Below, one piece after another: positions 33,596 through 41,630 of a DNA stretch of 64,000 bases. The notes under the pieces were generated by a model that was given only the letters and a program-made list of their open reading frames with translations, was not told the origin of the DNA and searched no databases. Source of the stretch: CAVTWH01 sp963850915. GTDB taxonomy: Bacteria > Actinomycetota > Actinomycetes > Mycobacteriales > Micromonosporaceae. Positions within the stretch are counted from its first letter, which is position 1, and every line of letters begins with the position of its first letter. The stretch covers positions 620,001 to 684,000 of the forward strand of contig CAWKND010000004.1 in assembly GCA_963850915.1 (NCBI GenBank). The letters are read 5' to 3'. The position numbers were made by a program, and so were the translations under genes.

Positions 33596-34666
33596 TCAGC
33601 CGCCGCCCTGGTCGGTGTCGGGCTGGCTTGCTCGGTGCTCCGCCGCCCGGCCCAGCGCCAGGAGGTGGCGTACCCGTTCCAGGCGGCGCAGATAGAGCAG
33701 CGCGGCGGCGAGGGTGAGTACGGCGACGGTGAAGAGCAGCAGCGCGTCGGGCGTACCCAGCCCATCCTGAATGGTGTACGGCGGCCGGTTCCGTAGATCG
33801 AAGATCAGGATCTGCGCGGCTACCGGCGCGAGGAGTACCAGCATCCGGCGGCGTACCGGGGCGGTGAGGCCGAAAAGTACCCACCCGAGAGCGAGCGCTA
33901 TGGCGACGGCCGCAGCGAGTGTCTCCCGACCCCCGATCATGGACAGGCCGGGCGCCGCAGGTGCAAGGTTGGTCGTTCCCGAGCCGGCGAGAGCCAGTGC
34001 GGCGAGCCCGAAGCCGAGTAGCGACCAGTGGCGGCGGGCGGGTACGCCCCTGGCGAGCACGGCGGCGGCAGCAGCAAGCGCGGCCGAGGTGACCTGGAGC
34101 GGGAGCGTCGTGTCCCCGGTCAGCGAGTTGCCGAACGCGAAGACCAGTTCACCGGCGAGCGACGCGAAGGCCAGCACGGCCCCGACCCGGGTGTACCGCA
34201 GCGCCAAGGCGACCGTGGTGAGCAGCCAGGCGCCGGTCAGCACAGTTTGGTCAAGAGGTACCGTCGGCGGCCTGTCGTGCCACGGGAACTCCGCCACGTC
34301 CGCGGCGATCCGGACCAGCCAGTAGGCGTGCTTGGCGGTGAGCAGCACCGCACCGAGGAGCGCGAAGACGGCGGCCGCTTCTGTCCACTGTGGACTCCGC
34401 GTGCGCAGTGCCTGCCCGGGAAGCTGGCGCAGCTGCCGGAGCCGGGCGCCGGTGGCGTGCCGGAGCAGCACCGTGGCGTCCCGCAGGCTCGGCCGTTGTT
34501 GGTGCGGCGCGGCGCTTTCCATGAGTACCCCCACCATCTCCTCGCCGTAGGTGAGCCGGTGGCCGCGCGGGTAGACACTGAGCAGCCGCCGGTAGCGCCG
34601 CTCCAGTGCGGGCCGGCCCTCGGTGTCGGTACTACTTTGGCTGCCAGGTAACGGATGCGGCGCCAT
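33596..34666 (-). CDS. multi-pass membrane protein paired with a PadR regulator
   Basis: This 356-residue protein starts with a soluble segment containing YRRLLSVYPRGHRLTYGEEM, a motif common in actinobacterial membrane proteins encoded next to PadR regulators. About eight hydrophobic helices follow. The function is unknown; such pairs are often linked to envelope stress. The ATG at 34666 overlaps the padR stop (TGATG), so expression is coupled to the regulator. Confidence 0.75.
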   Translation of the reverse strand: MAPHPLPGSQSSTDTEGRPALERRYRRLLSVYPRGHRLTYGEEMVGVLMESAAPHQQRPSLRDATVLLRHATGARLRQLRQLPGQALRTRSPQWTEAAAVFALLGAVLLTAKHAYWLVRIAADVAEFPWHDRPPTVPLDQTVLTGAWLLTTVALALRYTRVGAVLAFASLAGELVFAFGNSLTGDTTLPLQVTSAALAAAAAVLARGVPARRHWSLLGFGLAALALAGSGTTNLAPAAPGLSMIGGRETLAAAVAIALALGWVLFGLTAPVRRRMLVLLAPVAAQILIFDLRNRPPYTIQDGLGTPDALLLFTVAVLTLAAALLYLRRLERVRHLLALGRAAEHRASQPDTDQGGG

Positions 34667-35019
34667 CACCCCTCCGCCCCCGTGGCCAGATGGCGGCCAC
34701 GCAGCCGGGCCAGCCGGTTCGCGGCGGCGGTTGCGTGCCGGCGTAGCCGGGCGGTCTCGTCGGCCAGCCGCTGCTGCCCGGCGCCGGAGATCCGGTAGTA
34801 GCGGCGCAGCCGGGACTGCACCACCTCTTCCCGGTCGACCTCGATCAGTCCGGCGCTGCGCAGCCGGTCGAGGAGCGCGTAGAGCGTGCCGGTGTGCAGC
34901 GCCACGTCGCCCTGCGAGATGCGTTTGACCTCTTCGATCACCGCGTACCCGTGCTGGGGCTGTGGCACCAGGGCGGTGAGTACCAGGAAGGCGGGTTCGC
35001 TCAGTGGTGCGTCTGCCAT
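34666..35019 (-). CDS. PadR-family transcriptional regulator
   Basis: This 117-residue winged-helix regulator has the PadR signature SEPAFLVLTALVPQPQHGYAVIEEV, the recognition part ALHTGTLYALLDRLRSAGLIEV and a C-terminal dimer helix. PadR proteins commonly repress their own operon until a ligand binds. The ATG at 35019 lies 7 nt after TATGCT, which itself is inside a perfect operator-like palindrome (35028-35052). It forms an operon with the membrane protein downstream. Confidence 0.9.
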   Translation of the reverse strand: MADAPLSEPAFLVLTALVPQPQHGYAVIEEVKRISQGDVALHTGTLYALLDRLRSAGLIEVDREEVVQSRLRRYYRISGAGQQRLADETARLRRHATAAANRLARLRGRHLATGAEG

Positions 35020-35027
35020 GCTCGGTA

Positions 35028-35052
35028 GCATATACGCGTCAGGCGTATATGC
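35028..35052. promoter_or_regulatory. PadR operator-like palindrome
   Basis: GCATATACGC-GTCAG-GCGTATATGC, a perfect 10-bp inverted repeat with a 5-nt spacer. It overlaps the -10 (TATGCT, 35027-35032 on the minus strand) of padR. A-T-A-T-A-C halves are typical of PadR sites. Confidence 0.72.
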
Positions 35053-35111
35053 GCGTGCCGCGACGACGCCAACTTGTGTCAGCGAGAAGTACCGGCGGGG
35101 CGGCAGAAGCG

Positions 35112-35834
35112 TCAGGTGGACAGCAGGTGTGCGCGCAGTGCGGCAACGAGTTCGGTGTCCACGCCGCCGGTGGCAGCCGCCTGCTCGACCGAGCCGTACC
35201 GGGCGCGCAGGTCGGCGAGGAACAGCAGCATCGCGTCGGCCGGTGCGGCGAGAAGGAAGGCAGGCAGCGCCGGGAACACGCGATCGGGGAACTCGCGCCG
35301 GAGCCGGGCGGTGATCTGGTCCTGGATCGCCTCGCTGAGCGCGTAATCGGCGGCCACGGTGGCGTCGTCGACGCCCAGCAGGGTCAGGGCGAGCGCGACG
35401 AGTACCCCGGTGCGGTCCTTGCCCGCCATGCAGTGCACGACGATCGGCGCGGCGGCGGGCTCGGCGATCATCCGCAGCGCCGTACCGAGGCCGGCCGCCC
35501 CCTCCGCCACCATGTCGAGGTACCGGTCGGCAAGGTACCGTGCGGCCCCCGCGGTCTCGTCGTAGCAGCCGAGGTCCCACTCGCGGTGTACCGGATGGAT
35601 GTTGTGCCACTGCATGCCGGCCCACTCGGGTGCCCGTCCGTCGGCCGCGATCTCGTGTGGCCGGCGCAGGTCGATGACGGTCCGGATACCCAGCGCCGCA
35701 AGGGTTTCGGCGTCCTCCGGGGTGATCCGGTGCAGTCCGTCGGAGCGGTACAACCGGCCCCGCCGGATGGTCTGCCCGGCAACGGTGCGCAGCCCACCCA
35801 GGTCCCGAAAGTTGTACGCGTTCGTCAACCGCAT
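35112..35834 (-). CDS. tyrosine/serine protein phosphatase
   Basis: This 240-residue protein belongs to the bacterial Y_phosphatase3/PtpB-like group. It starts NAYNFRDLGGLRT and carries the P-loop HCMAGKDRTG (nucleophile Cys135, Arg141), with a DLRRPHEI strand-turn. It may act on phosphotyrosine, phosphoserine or phosphoinositides. The ATG lies 6 nt after TAGGTT (35841-35846, minus strand), so it is probably leaderless. Its stop is 60 bp from the PadR palindrome. Confidence 0.87.
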   Translation of the reverse strand: MRLTNAYNFRDLGGLRTVAGQTIRRGRLYRSDGLHRITPEDAETLAALGIRTVIDLRRPHEIAADGRAPEWAGMQWHNIHPVHREWDLGCYDETAGAARYLADRYLDMVAEGAAGLGTALRMIAEPAAAPIVVHCMAGKDRTGVLVALALTLLGVDDATVAADYALSEAIQDQITARLRREFPDRVFPALPAFLLAAPADAMLLFLADLRARYGSVEQAAATGGVDTELVAALRAHLLST

Positions 35835-35840
35835 CCCGCC

Positions 35841-35846
35841 AACCTA
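35841..35846 (-). promoter_or_regulatory. leaderless -10 element of the phosphatase gene
   Basis: On the minus strand TAGGTT, 6 nt, ATG at 35834. Confidence 0.55.
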
Positions 35847-36059
35847 CCGGCGGCACTCAGACCCGGCACCCGTGGTCGGAGGTGATATCGCACCTATGGC
35901 TGGCATTCCTTGCCGCGAACCAGCCATGGCCGCAACATCACCTCGGGGAGCCGGGTGGTGGTCCGGCGGCGGCGGGTGTGGGGTGGCAAAAGAGTCCGGG
36001 GGTACGCGGCGGGGCCGGCCCGTGGTGGACCGGCCCCGCCGGGTGCGAAACGGTTGGTA

Positions 36060-36884
36060 CTACTCGACGCTGCGGGAGTCGCCCCACGTGGAGTGGTCGC
36101 TGGCGGCATCGGTGCTGTCGTAGGTCGAGTGGTAGTAGCCGCCGAGCTTGTCGCGGTACTCCGGGCCGAACTGGTCCGGGTCGAACTCCGGGGAGTCCTT
36201 GATCTGCGACTTGGTCCGGTCGACGTAGATCTTCTGCTCGAGCGAGTCGATGTGGTTGACGGTACCGGCGGGCAGCAGTACCCGCTTGCCGAAGATCCAC
36301 GGCCCGGTATCCACCACCAGGTAGCTGTCGCCGACCAGGGTGCTGGACTCGTCGATCTTGCCGATGTGCCCGTCGATCGTCTCGACCGTGAAGCCCACGA
36401 CATCGGCGCCGTCCCCGAGCGCCGCCTCTTCCCGGTAGTTCCACGGGTCGAAGCGTTGCTGGGTACGGGGTGTAGCCATGTGCGGCGTGTCACCGGGCAT
36501 CGGGGGCGTACCCCCGGCGGCCGGGCTCGGTGCGGCTGCCGGCATCTGGGCGTACCCGCCGGCCGGCTGCGCCTCCAGCGGGCTGGTAGCCGGCGAATCC
36601 AACTGCCGGTCACCTGCCGCGTAGGTACCGGTGGCGACGTCGGTCTGGTCGGCGTCGGTGAAGCTCGGGTAGGTAGCCGAGTCCTCGCGCGTGCCGGTCT
36701 GTGTCGGCGGCTGGGTAGCCGGTCGCTGGGTAGCTGCGCCGGTCGCCTCCGTCCGGTGCGCACCCACCTCAGCCTCGTGCCGGTGGGTACCGGCGGTGGC
36801 CTCGTCGTAACTGGCCGTCTCGTCGGTAGTCAGCAACGGCTCGGGCTCCGCGTCCCGGTAGAGACCGGGGTTTGGCCTGTCCAC
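36060..36884 (-). CDS. PRC-barrel domain protein
   Basis: This 274-residue protein has a long low-complexity N-terminal half (Thr/Glu/Ala/Pro-rich, about residues 1-140). A PRC-barrel follows (about 160-230: VVGFTVETIDGHIGKIDES, SYLVVDTGPWIFGKRVLLPAG, NHIDSLEQKIYVDRTK), then a Tyr/Asp/Ser-rich tail. PRC barrels bind RNA or proteins in several contexts; the role here is unknown. It has no signal peptide. The GTG start is supported by GGAGG about 9 nt upstream. Confidence 0.8.
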   Translation of the reverse strand: MDRPNPGLYRDAEPEPLLTTDETASYDEATAGTHRHEAEVGAHRTEATGAATQRPATQPPTQTGTREDSATYPSFTDADQTDVATGTYAAGDRQLDSPATSPLEAQPAGGYAQMPAAAPSPAAGGTPPMPGDTPHMATPRTQQRFDPWNYREEAALGDGADVVGFTVETIDGHIGKIDESSTLVGDSYLVVDTGPWIFGKRVLLPAGTVNHIDSLEQKIYVDRTKSQIKDSPEFDPDQFGPEYRDKLGGYYHSTYDSTDAASDHSTWGDSRSVE

Positions 36885-37526
36885 AGCGCTACCTCCTCAT
36901 GATCGGGTGTGCTGTCCCTCTCTGCATACCCGGGACCGAGCAGCCCAAACCGGGCGCGGCCCGACTGGAAGCTGCGAGGCGCGGGCCGGATGTGGAGCGG
37001 CGCAGAGTGGAGCGGCGCAGGCGGGGTGGGCGGCCAAGAGGGAGCGGCGGCTGGGCGTGGGGCGGTGGCGGCGCAGGTGGAACTCCGGAAGTGGAGCGAC
37101 GGAGGCAGAGGGGCGGGAAGGGCGGAGGATGCCGGGACGGCCGCGGGCGGGGTGCGGGGTTGCCGTACCCCCGCCCGCGGTGCCGCCCACGCGCCGATCC
37201 GGCTGCGACGGACGCCTACCTCCGGGCTGGCCGGGATCGGTGCTCGCGCCCCGATCCCGGCCTGACCCGGCCCCCACCGGGACCCCCGATCCCGTGCCGT
37301 ACCTGCCGGCGATCAGCGTCCGCGACCGAAATCCCTCGCCGTACTGCACCGCGCGATGACCAGCTGCGGTGCGACGGCGGTGACCCGGCCGCGTACTCGC
37401 GATCACCGACGAGTGATCACCGATGAGTGATCACCGGCTAGTGATCACCGACGAGAGGGACGGTAGTACACCCCGACGCGCGTCGGATCAGGGGCGGCTG
37501 GGGAGTGCGGCGGGGGTCACGTCCGC
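36885..37526. other. gene-poor region with G-rich tract, hairpin and repeat
   Basis: About 640 bp. 36960-37150 is strongly G-rich on the plus strand, with GGAGCGGCGCAG-type words. 37141-37180 forms a hairpin with 12-bp arms (CCGCGGGCGGGG / CCCCGCCCGCGG). 37401-37456 is a 14-bp repeat array. Overlapping open frames on both strands encode Arg/Pro/Gly-rich sequence typical of non-coding GC-rich DNA, and I support none of them. Confidence 0.5.
37401..37456. repeat. 14-bp tandem repeat, four copies
   Basis: Units at 37401, 37415, 37429 and 37443, consensus GATCACCGACGAGT. Each junction creates TGATCA. It lies about 70 bp upstream of the cimA leader promoter and could bind a regulator in register (14 bp is 1.3 helical turns). 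Confidence 0.8.
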
Positions 37527-37555
37527 TTGTACCTGAGTGTTCGTTCAATCACAGT
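37527..37555 (+). promoter_or_regulatory. cimA leader promoter
   Basis: TTGTAC, 17 nt, CACAGT. It would start the RNA near 37562, about 54 nt before the leader peptide. Confidence 0.5.
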
Positions 37556-37615
37556 CCGTGCCCAGTATGTGAGAAGGCAATTCTGCGCGACTGTTTCGGT
37601 GGCAAGCTACCACTC

Positions 37616-37651
37616 GTGAACTTCGGGTACCAGGGACTCATTATCGCCTAG
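37616..37651 (+). CDS. cimA leader peptide
   Basis: An 11-codon ORF starting GTG and reading MNFGYQGLIIA, with consecutive Leu-Ile-Ile codons just before its stop. The hairpin pair that follows begins at the stop codon. Same layout as the ilvB leader in this window, which strengthens the call. Confidence 0.68.
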   Translation: MNFGYQGLIIA

Positions 37652-37709
37652 CGCACGCGGCCTTTCCGCCACGTGCGCCGACCTCCCGCATCCAGCGGGG
37701 GGTCTTTTT
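37651..37709 (+). terminator. cimA transcription attenuator
   Basis: Hairpin 1 at 37651-37678 (GCGCACGCGG / CCACGTGCGC, one mismatch). Hairpin 2 at 37680-37704 (GACCTCCCGC / GCGGGGGGTC, one G-U) followed by five T (37705-37709). The second is an intrinsic terminator 94 nt before the cimA start. Confidence 0.8.
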
Positions 37710-37803
37710 GTTGGTCCCAGCCGGCAGCCACACCCGTACCCCCCGAGCACTCGAAACCCCCGAGCACCGGAAACCGCAAGTCCAGCGACAAGGAGCGCCC
37801 ACC

Positions 37804-39384
37804 ATGGCCTACCAGGTCTTCGACACCTCCCTCCGCGACGGCGCGCAGCGCGAAGGAATCACCTACTCGGTGGTCGACAAGCTCGCCGTCGCGCGCCTGC
37901 TCGACGAGCTGGGCGTGGGCTTCATCGAGGGCGGCTGGCCGGGCGCCATGCCCAAGGACACCGAGTTCTTCGCCCGGGCGCGTACCGAGCTGCAGCTGAA
38001 GAACGCGGTACTGGTGGCCTTCGGCTCGACCCGCAAGGCCGGCGTGAAGGTCGAGGAGGACCCGCAGATCCGGGCGCTGATCGAGGCGGAGACCTCGGTC
38101 GTCTGCCTGGTCGCCAAGTCCGACATCCGGCACGTCGAGCGGGCGCTGCGGACCACCGGCGAGGAGAACCTGGCGATGGTGCGCGACTCGGTGGCGTACT
38201 TCCTGGCCCAGGGGCGTCGGGTCTTCGTCGACTGCGAGCACTTCTTCGACGGGTACCGCTACGACCCGGTGTACACGGCGTCGGTGGTGCGTACCGCCCT
38301 GGACGCGGGGGCCGAGCGGGTGGTGATGTGCGACACCAACGGCGGCATGCTGCCGTCCCGGATCACCGCCGCCGTCACCGAGCTGATGACCCGCATCGGC
38401 GTGGACGGCGAGCAGCTGGGCATCCACTGCCAGAACGACACATCGTGCGCGGTGGCCAACACCGTCGCGGCCGTGGAGGCGGGCGTGACCCACTTCCAGT
38501 GCACCGCCAACGGGTACGGCGAGCGGCCGGGTAACGCCGACCTCTTCGCTGTCCTCGGCAACCTGCAACTCAAGCTCGGTCTGCCGCTCCTACCGGAGGG
38601 CTGCATCGAGCAGATGGTGCGCGTCTCGCACGCCATCGCGGAGATCGCCAACATCGCCCCCGACACCCACCAGGCCTATGTCGGGGCCGCCGCCTTCGCC
38701 CACAAGGCGGGGCTGCACGCGAGCGCGATCAAGGTGGATCCGGCTCTCTACAACCACGTGGACCCGGCCGCCGTCGGAAACGACATGAAGATCCTGATCA
38801 CCGAGATGGCCGGCCGGGCCAGTGTCGAACTGAAGAGCCGTGAGCTCGGACTCGACCTGGCCGGCCAGCCCGAGGCGCTCACCCGGGTCACCGACCAGGT
38901 CAAGAACCTGGAGGCGCGCGGGTGGTCGTTCGAGGCCGCCGACGCCAGCTTCGAGCTGCTCATCCGCTCCGAACTGCCGGAGGGCATCTCCCGGCCGTTC
39001 AGCCTGGAGTCCTACCGGGTGACGGTTGAGCACCGCGAGGATGGCTCGGTGGTCTCCGAAGCAACCGTGAAGGTACGGGTACGCGGCGAGCGGGTGATCG
39101 AGACCGCGGAGGGCAATGGGCCGGTCAACGCGCTGGACGAGGCGCTGCGCAAGGCGCTCGGCCGGCACTACCCGCAGCTGGCGACGTTCGAGCTGGCCGA
39201 CTACAAGGTACGCATCCTGGAGGGCTCGCACGGGTCCGGTGCGATCACCCGGGTACTCGTGGAGACGACCGGTGACCTCGGCGGCGAGTGGACGACCGTG
39301 GGGGTACACGAGAACGTGGTGGAGGCGAGCTGGCAGGCGCTGGTCGACTCGCTCACCTACGGCCTGAGCTACGTGCCCGTGTGA
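37804..39384 (+). CDS. cimA: (R)-citramalate synthase
   Basis: This 526-residue enzyme condenses pyruvate and acetyl-CoA to citramalate, giving 2-ketobutyrate for isoleucine without threonine deaminase. A DRE-TIM barrel with FDTSLRDGAQREG, GWPGAMPKD, CEHFFDG, CDTNGGMLP and GIHCQNDTSCAVANT precedes linker helices and a C-terminal LeuA-type allosteric dimer domain. GGWPG is characteristic of CimA rather than isopropylmalate synthase. The ATG has AAGGAG about 9 nt upstream. It is controlled by the leader attenuator, so isoleucine/leucine supply should set its transcription. Confidence 0.93.
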   Translation: MAYQVFDTSLRDGAQREGITYSVVDKLAVARLLDELGVGFIEGGWPGAMPKDTEFFARARTELQLKNAVLVAFGSTRKAGVKVEEDPQIRALIEAETSVVCLVAKSDIRHVERALRTTGEENLAMVRDSVAYFLAQGRRVFVDCEHFFDGYRYDPVYTASVVRTALDAGAERVVMCDTNGGMLPSRITAAVTELMTRIGVDGEQLGIHCQNDTSCAVANTVAAVEAGVTHFQCTANGYGERPGNADLFAVLGNLQLKLGLPLLPEGCIEQMVRVSHAIAEIANIAPDTHQAYVGAAAFAHKAGLHASAIKVDPALYNHVDPAAVGNDMKILITEMAGRASVELKSRELGLDLAGQPEALTRVTDQVKNLEARGWSFEAADASFELLIRSELPEGISRPFSLESYRVTVEHREDGSVVSEATVKVRVRGERVIETAEGNGPVNALDEALRKALGRHYPQLATFELADYKVRILEGSHGSGAITRVLVETTGDLGGEWTTVGVHENVVEASWQALVDSLTYGLSYVPV

Positions 39385-39439
39385 TTCCGGCCAAACACAG
39401 CTGGCCACTTCGCCGGTACCGCCGTTTGGGTGGCGGTAC

Positions 39440-39445
39440 CACAAT
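39440..39445 (+). promoter_or_regulatory. leaderless -10 element of the 39.4-kb membrane gene
   Basis: CACAAT, 6 nt, GTG at 39452. Confidence 0.45.
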
Positions 39446-39451
39446 GGCGGC

Positions 39452-40420
39452 GTGACCGAAGAACCTGCCGTCCCCACTGCCCGCCCCGCCTCCGACCAGC
39501 CCTCGGCAGATCAGCCCTCGGTAGACCAGGCCGCCCCCGCCCGACCCGCGCCAGTCGACTCCGGTGCGGGCGGGGCGGCTGGTACTGCCGGGGTACCCGA
39601 GGAGCTGCTGGGCGAGCTGGCCGTCGAGACGGTCATGGAGCTGGTCGACCACGAGCACGTGGACAAGGCACAGCACCAGGCGCTGCGGGTACGGCTGGCC
39701 CGGCTGGAGCTGCTCGCCGGGCTCGGGCACACCAGCGCCGGTACCCTCGGGCATCATCTTCCGGCCTGGCTGCGCCCGACCAAGGGCGAGCGGCGCTGGC
39801 CGGTGACCATCGCCGTGCTGGTCGCCGTGGTCCTGCAGCTGGTCATCCCGTCCGACCTGGCGTTCCACCCACGCCAGCTGCTGCCGGTGCTGGAGGGGCT
39901 GCTGTTCGTCGCCCTCGTCATCGGCAACCCGCACCGGATCAACCGGGAGTCCAAGGCACTGCGGCTGGCCGGGCTCGGCCTGGTGTCGCTGATCAGCCTC
40001 GCGGTCGCCTGGTCGGCGGCGCTGCTGGTCGAGCAGCTGGCCACCGGGCGCGGCCACGTCGGTGACAACGCGGTGGACCTGCTGGTCAACGGTGGCGCGA
40101 TCTGGCTGACCAACGTGATCGTGTTCGCGCTGTGGTACTGGGAGTTCGACCGCGGTGGGCCGGCCGCGCGCGCCGTGGCGCGCAAGCGTCACCCGGACTT
40201 CCTGTTCACCCAGATGACCGCGCCCGAACTGGTCGACCGGGACTGGGAGCCGGCGTTCATCGACTACCTGTACCTGTCGTTCACCAACGCCACCGCGTTC
40301 AGCCCGACCGACACGCTGCCGCTCAGCCGGTGGGCCAAGCTGGCGATGATGTTCCAGTCGGCCGTGTCGCTGGTCACCGTGGCGCTGGTGGTCGCCCGCG
40401 CGGTCAACATCTTCGCCTGA
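39452..40420 (+). CDS. integral membrane protein, possible DUF1345-like
   Basis: This 322-residue protein has a disordered Ala/Pro/Asp N terminus, a short helical region, then five hydrophobic helices from about residue 115. The last pair brackets YLYLSFTNATAFSPTDTLPL, which looks like a two-helix channel pore region and like the C terminus of DUF1345 proteins. I infer a transport or channel-like role only weakly. It is 67 bp downstream of cimA but has its own probable leaderless promoter. Confidence 0.72.
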   Translation: MTEEPAVPTARPASDQPSADQPSVDQAAPARPAPVDSGAGGAAGTAGVPEELLGELAVETVMELVDHEHVDKAQHQALRVRLARLELLAGLGHTSAGTLGHHLPAWLRPTKGERRWPVTIAVLVAVVLQLVIPSDLAFHPRQLLPVLEGLLFVALVIGNPHRINRESKALRLAGLGLVSLISLAVAWSAALLVEQLATGRGHVGDNAVDLLVNGGAIWLTNVIVFALWYWEFDRGGPAARAVARKRHPDFLFTQMTAPELVDRDWEPAFIDYLYLSFTNATAFSPTDTLPLSRWAKLAMMFQSAVSLVTVALVVARAVNIFA

Positions 40421-40426
40421 GGCGGG

Positions 40427-41479
40427 TTAGCCCCGAGGCAGACCGACTTCGGCGTAGGTGGCGCGGTGGTCACTGCCCGGGTTGGGGTACGTGCGGAAGG
40501 CGTACGCCCGCAGCCCGGCGATGAGGATGTGGTCCAGGGTCACCGGCGGTACCGGCGTGCCGTCGTAGGGCCACGTCGGAGCCAGCCCGTCGCCCAGTTT
40601 GCTGGCCACGTCGGTGTACCCGGTGCGTACCAATGCCCGCAGCGGTGCGTGGTCGAGCGTGGCGTTGAAGTCGCCGACCAGGATCTGCGGCCCGGCGTAG
40701 TCCCGCGCTTTCGGCTGGATCTCCTGCCCGGCACGCCACTGGGCGGCGGTGTTCGGGGCGGCCGGCGCGGGTGGGTGCGCCGACTCGACGTGGACGACCT
40801 GTCCCGTCGGCAGGTGCATGAGCCCGTACGCCTGGCCGAACACCTGGGACACGTGCAGGTAGCCGGTGTCGGTGAGCGGGTACCGGGAGTAGATCGCCGA
40901 GCCGTCCGGATTCGGGGACGGGTACATCGCCTGGTAGGGCAGGAGATTTTCGAGTCCCGCGGCGCGCAGCCGGCGCTGGGCACCGGGCGTGTACTCCTGC
41001 AGCGCCAACAGATCCGCGTTGTTCTCCCGTACCAGCTTGACCAGGTTGTCCGGGTCGGCCGAGCCGTACTCCATGTTGGCGCTGACTATCCGGAGGTGGG
41101 GACCGCCCCAGTCGGGCTGCGCACCACCGAATCCGCGCGGCAGTACCACCACCGCCAAGGCGACCGTGGCCGCGAGCGCGAGCGCGAACGGTACCCAGCG
41201 GTGCAGCAGGCCGGTACCGATCGTCACCAGGAGGCCGACCGGCAGCGCGTAGGCGGTGAAGGCGAGCAGCTGGATGAACACATCTACGCGACCGAAGCCG
41301 GTGAGCCGGAGAACCGTGAACAGCACCAGAGGCACCACCACCAACCAGGCCACCACGGTGCGACAGTACCGGAACGCACGGTGCTGGAAGACGGGGTGCT
41401 CGCGCAGCGCGCGCCAGTGCCGGGAAAGGCCGTGCTGCGCGGAATCAGCCACCGCCGGATCCGGGTCGACCAGAGTCAT
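40427..41479 (-). CDS. membrane endonuclease/exonuclease/phosphatase-family protein
   Basis: This 350-residue protein has three N-terminal membrane helices (about residues 42-120) followed by an EEP hydrolase domain facing outward by prediction. Catalytic motifs: SANMEYG, LALQEY, VGDFNAT, VTLDHIL and GSDHRATYAEV. EEP domains cleave phosphodiesters in nucleic acids or lipids; the substrate is unknown. The ATG lies 6 nt after TAGGGT (41486-41491, minus strand). It converges with the preceding membrane gene with 6 nt between the stops. Confidence 0.86.
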   Translation of the reverse strand: MTLVDPDPAVADSAQHGLSRHWRALREHPVFQHRAFRYCRTVVAWLVVVPLVLFTVLRLTGFGRVDVFIQLLAFTAYALPVGLLVTIGTGLLHRWVPFALALAATVALAVVVLPRGFGGAQPDWGGPHLRIVSANMEYGSADPDNLVKLVRENNADLLALQEYTPGAQRRLRAAGLENLLPYQAMYPSPNPDGSAIYSRYPLTDTGYLHVSQVFGQAYGLMHLPTGQVVHVESAHPPAPAAPNTAAQWRAGQEIQPKARDYAGPQILVGDFNATLDHAPLRALVRTGYTDVASKLGDGLAPTWPYDGTPVPPVTLDHILIAGLRAYAFRTYPNPGSDHRATYAEVGLPRG

Positions 41480-41485
41480 GCCCCG

Positions 41486-41491
41486 ACCCTA
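41486..41491 (-). promoter_or_regulatory. leaderless -10 element of the EEP gene
   Basis: On the minus strand TAGGGT, 6 nt, ATG at 41479. Confidence 0.55.
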
Positions 41492-41630
41492 GCCGGCCCC
41501 CGGGGAGGAGCTGGTAGGCAAGCGTGAAGACTTGGTGACGCCCCAGCTCGGGCCTATTCAGCCCGCTCAGGCCGCGCTCAGCTTGGCCTCCGCTCGGCTG
41601 CGCGGCAGCTTGGCCCGCTCGGTTGCGCGG

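Noticed and set aside
36872..37426. Several overlapping frames upstream of cimA
   Set aside because: All encode Arg/Gly/Pro-rich sequence with no family features, on both strands at once; they follow from the G-rich composition.
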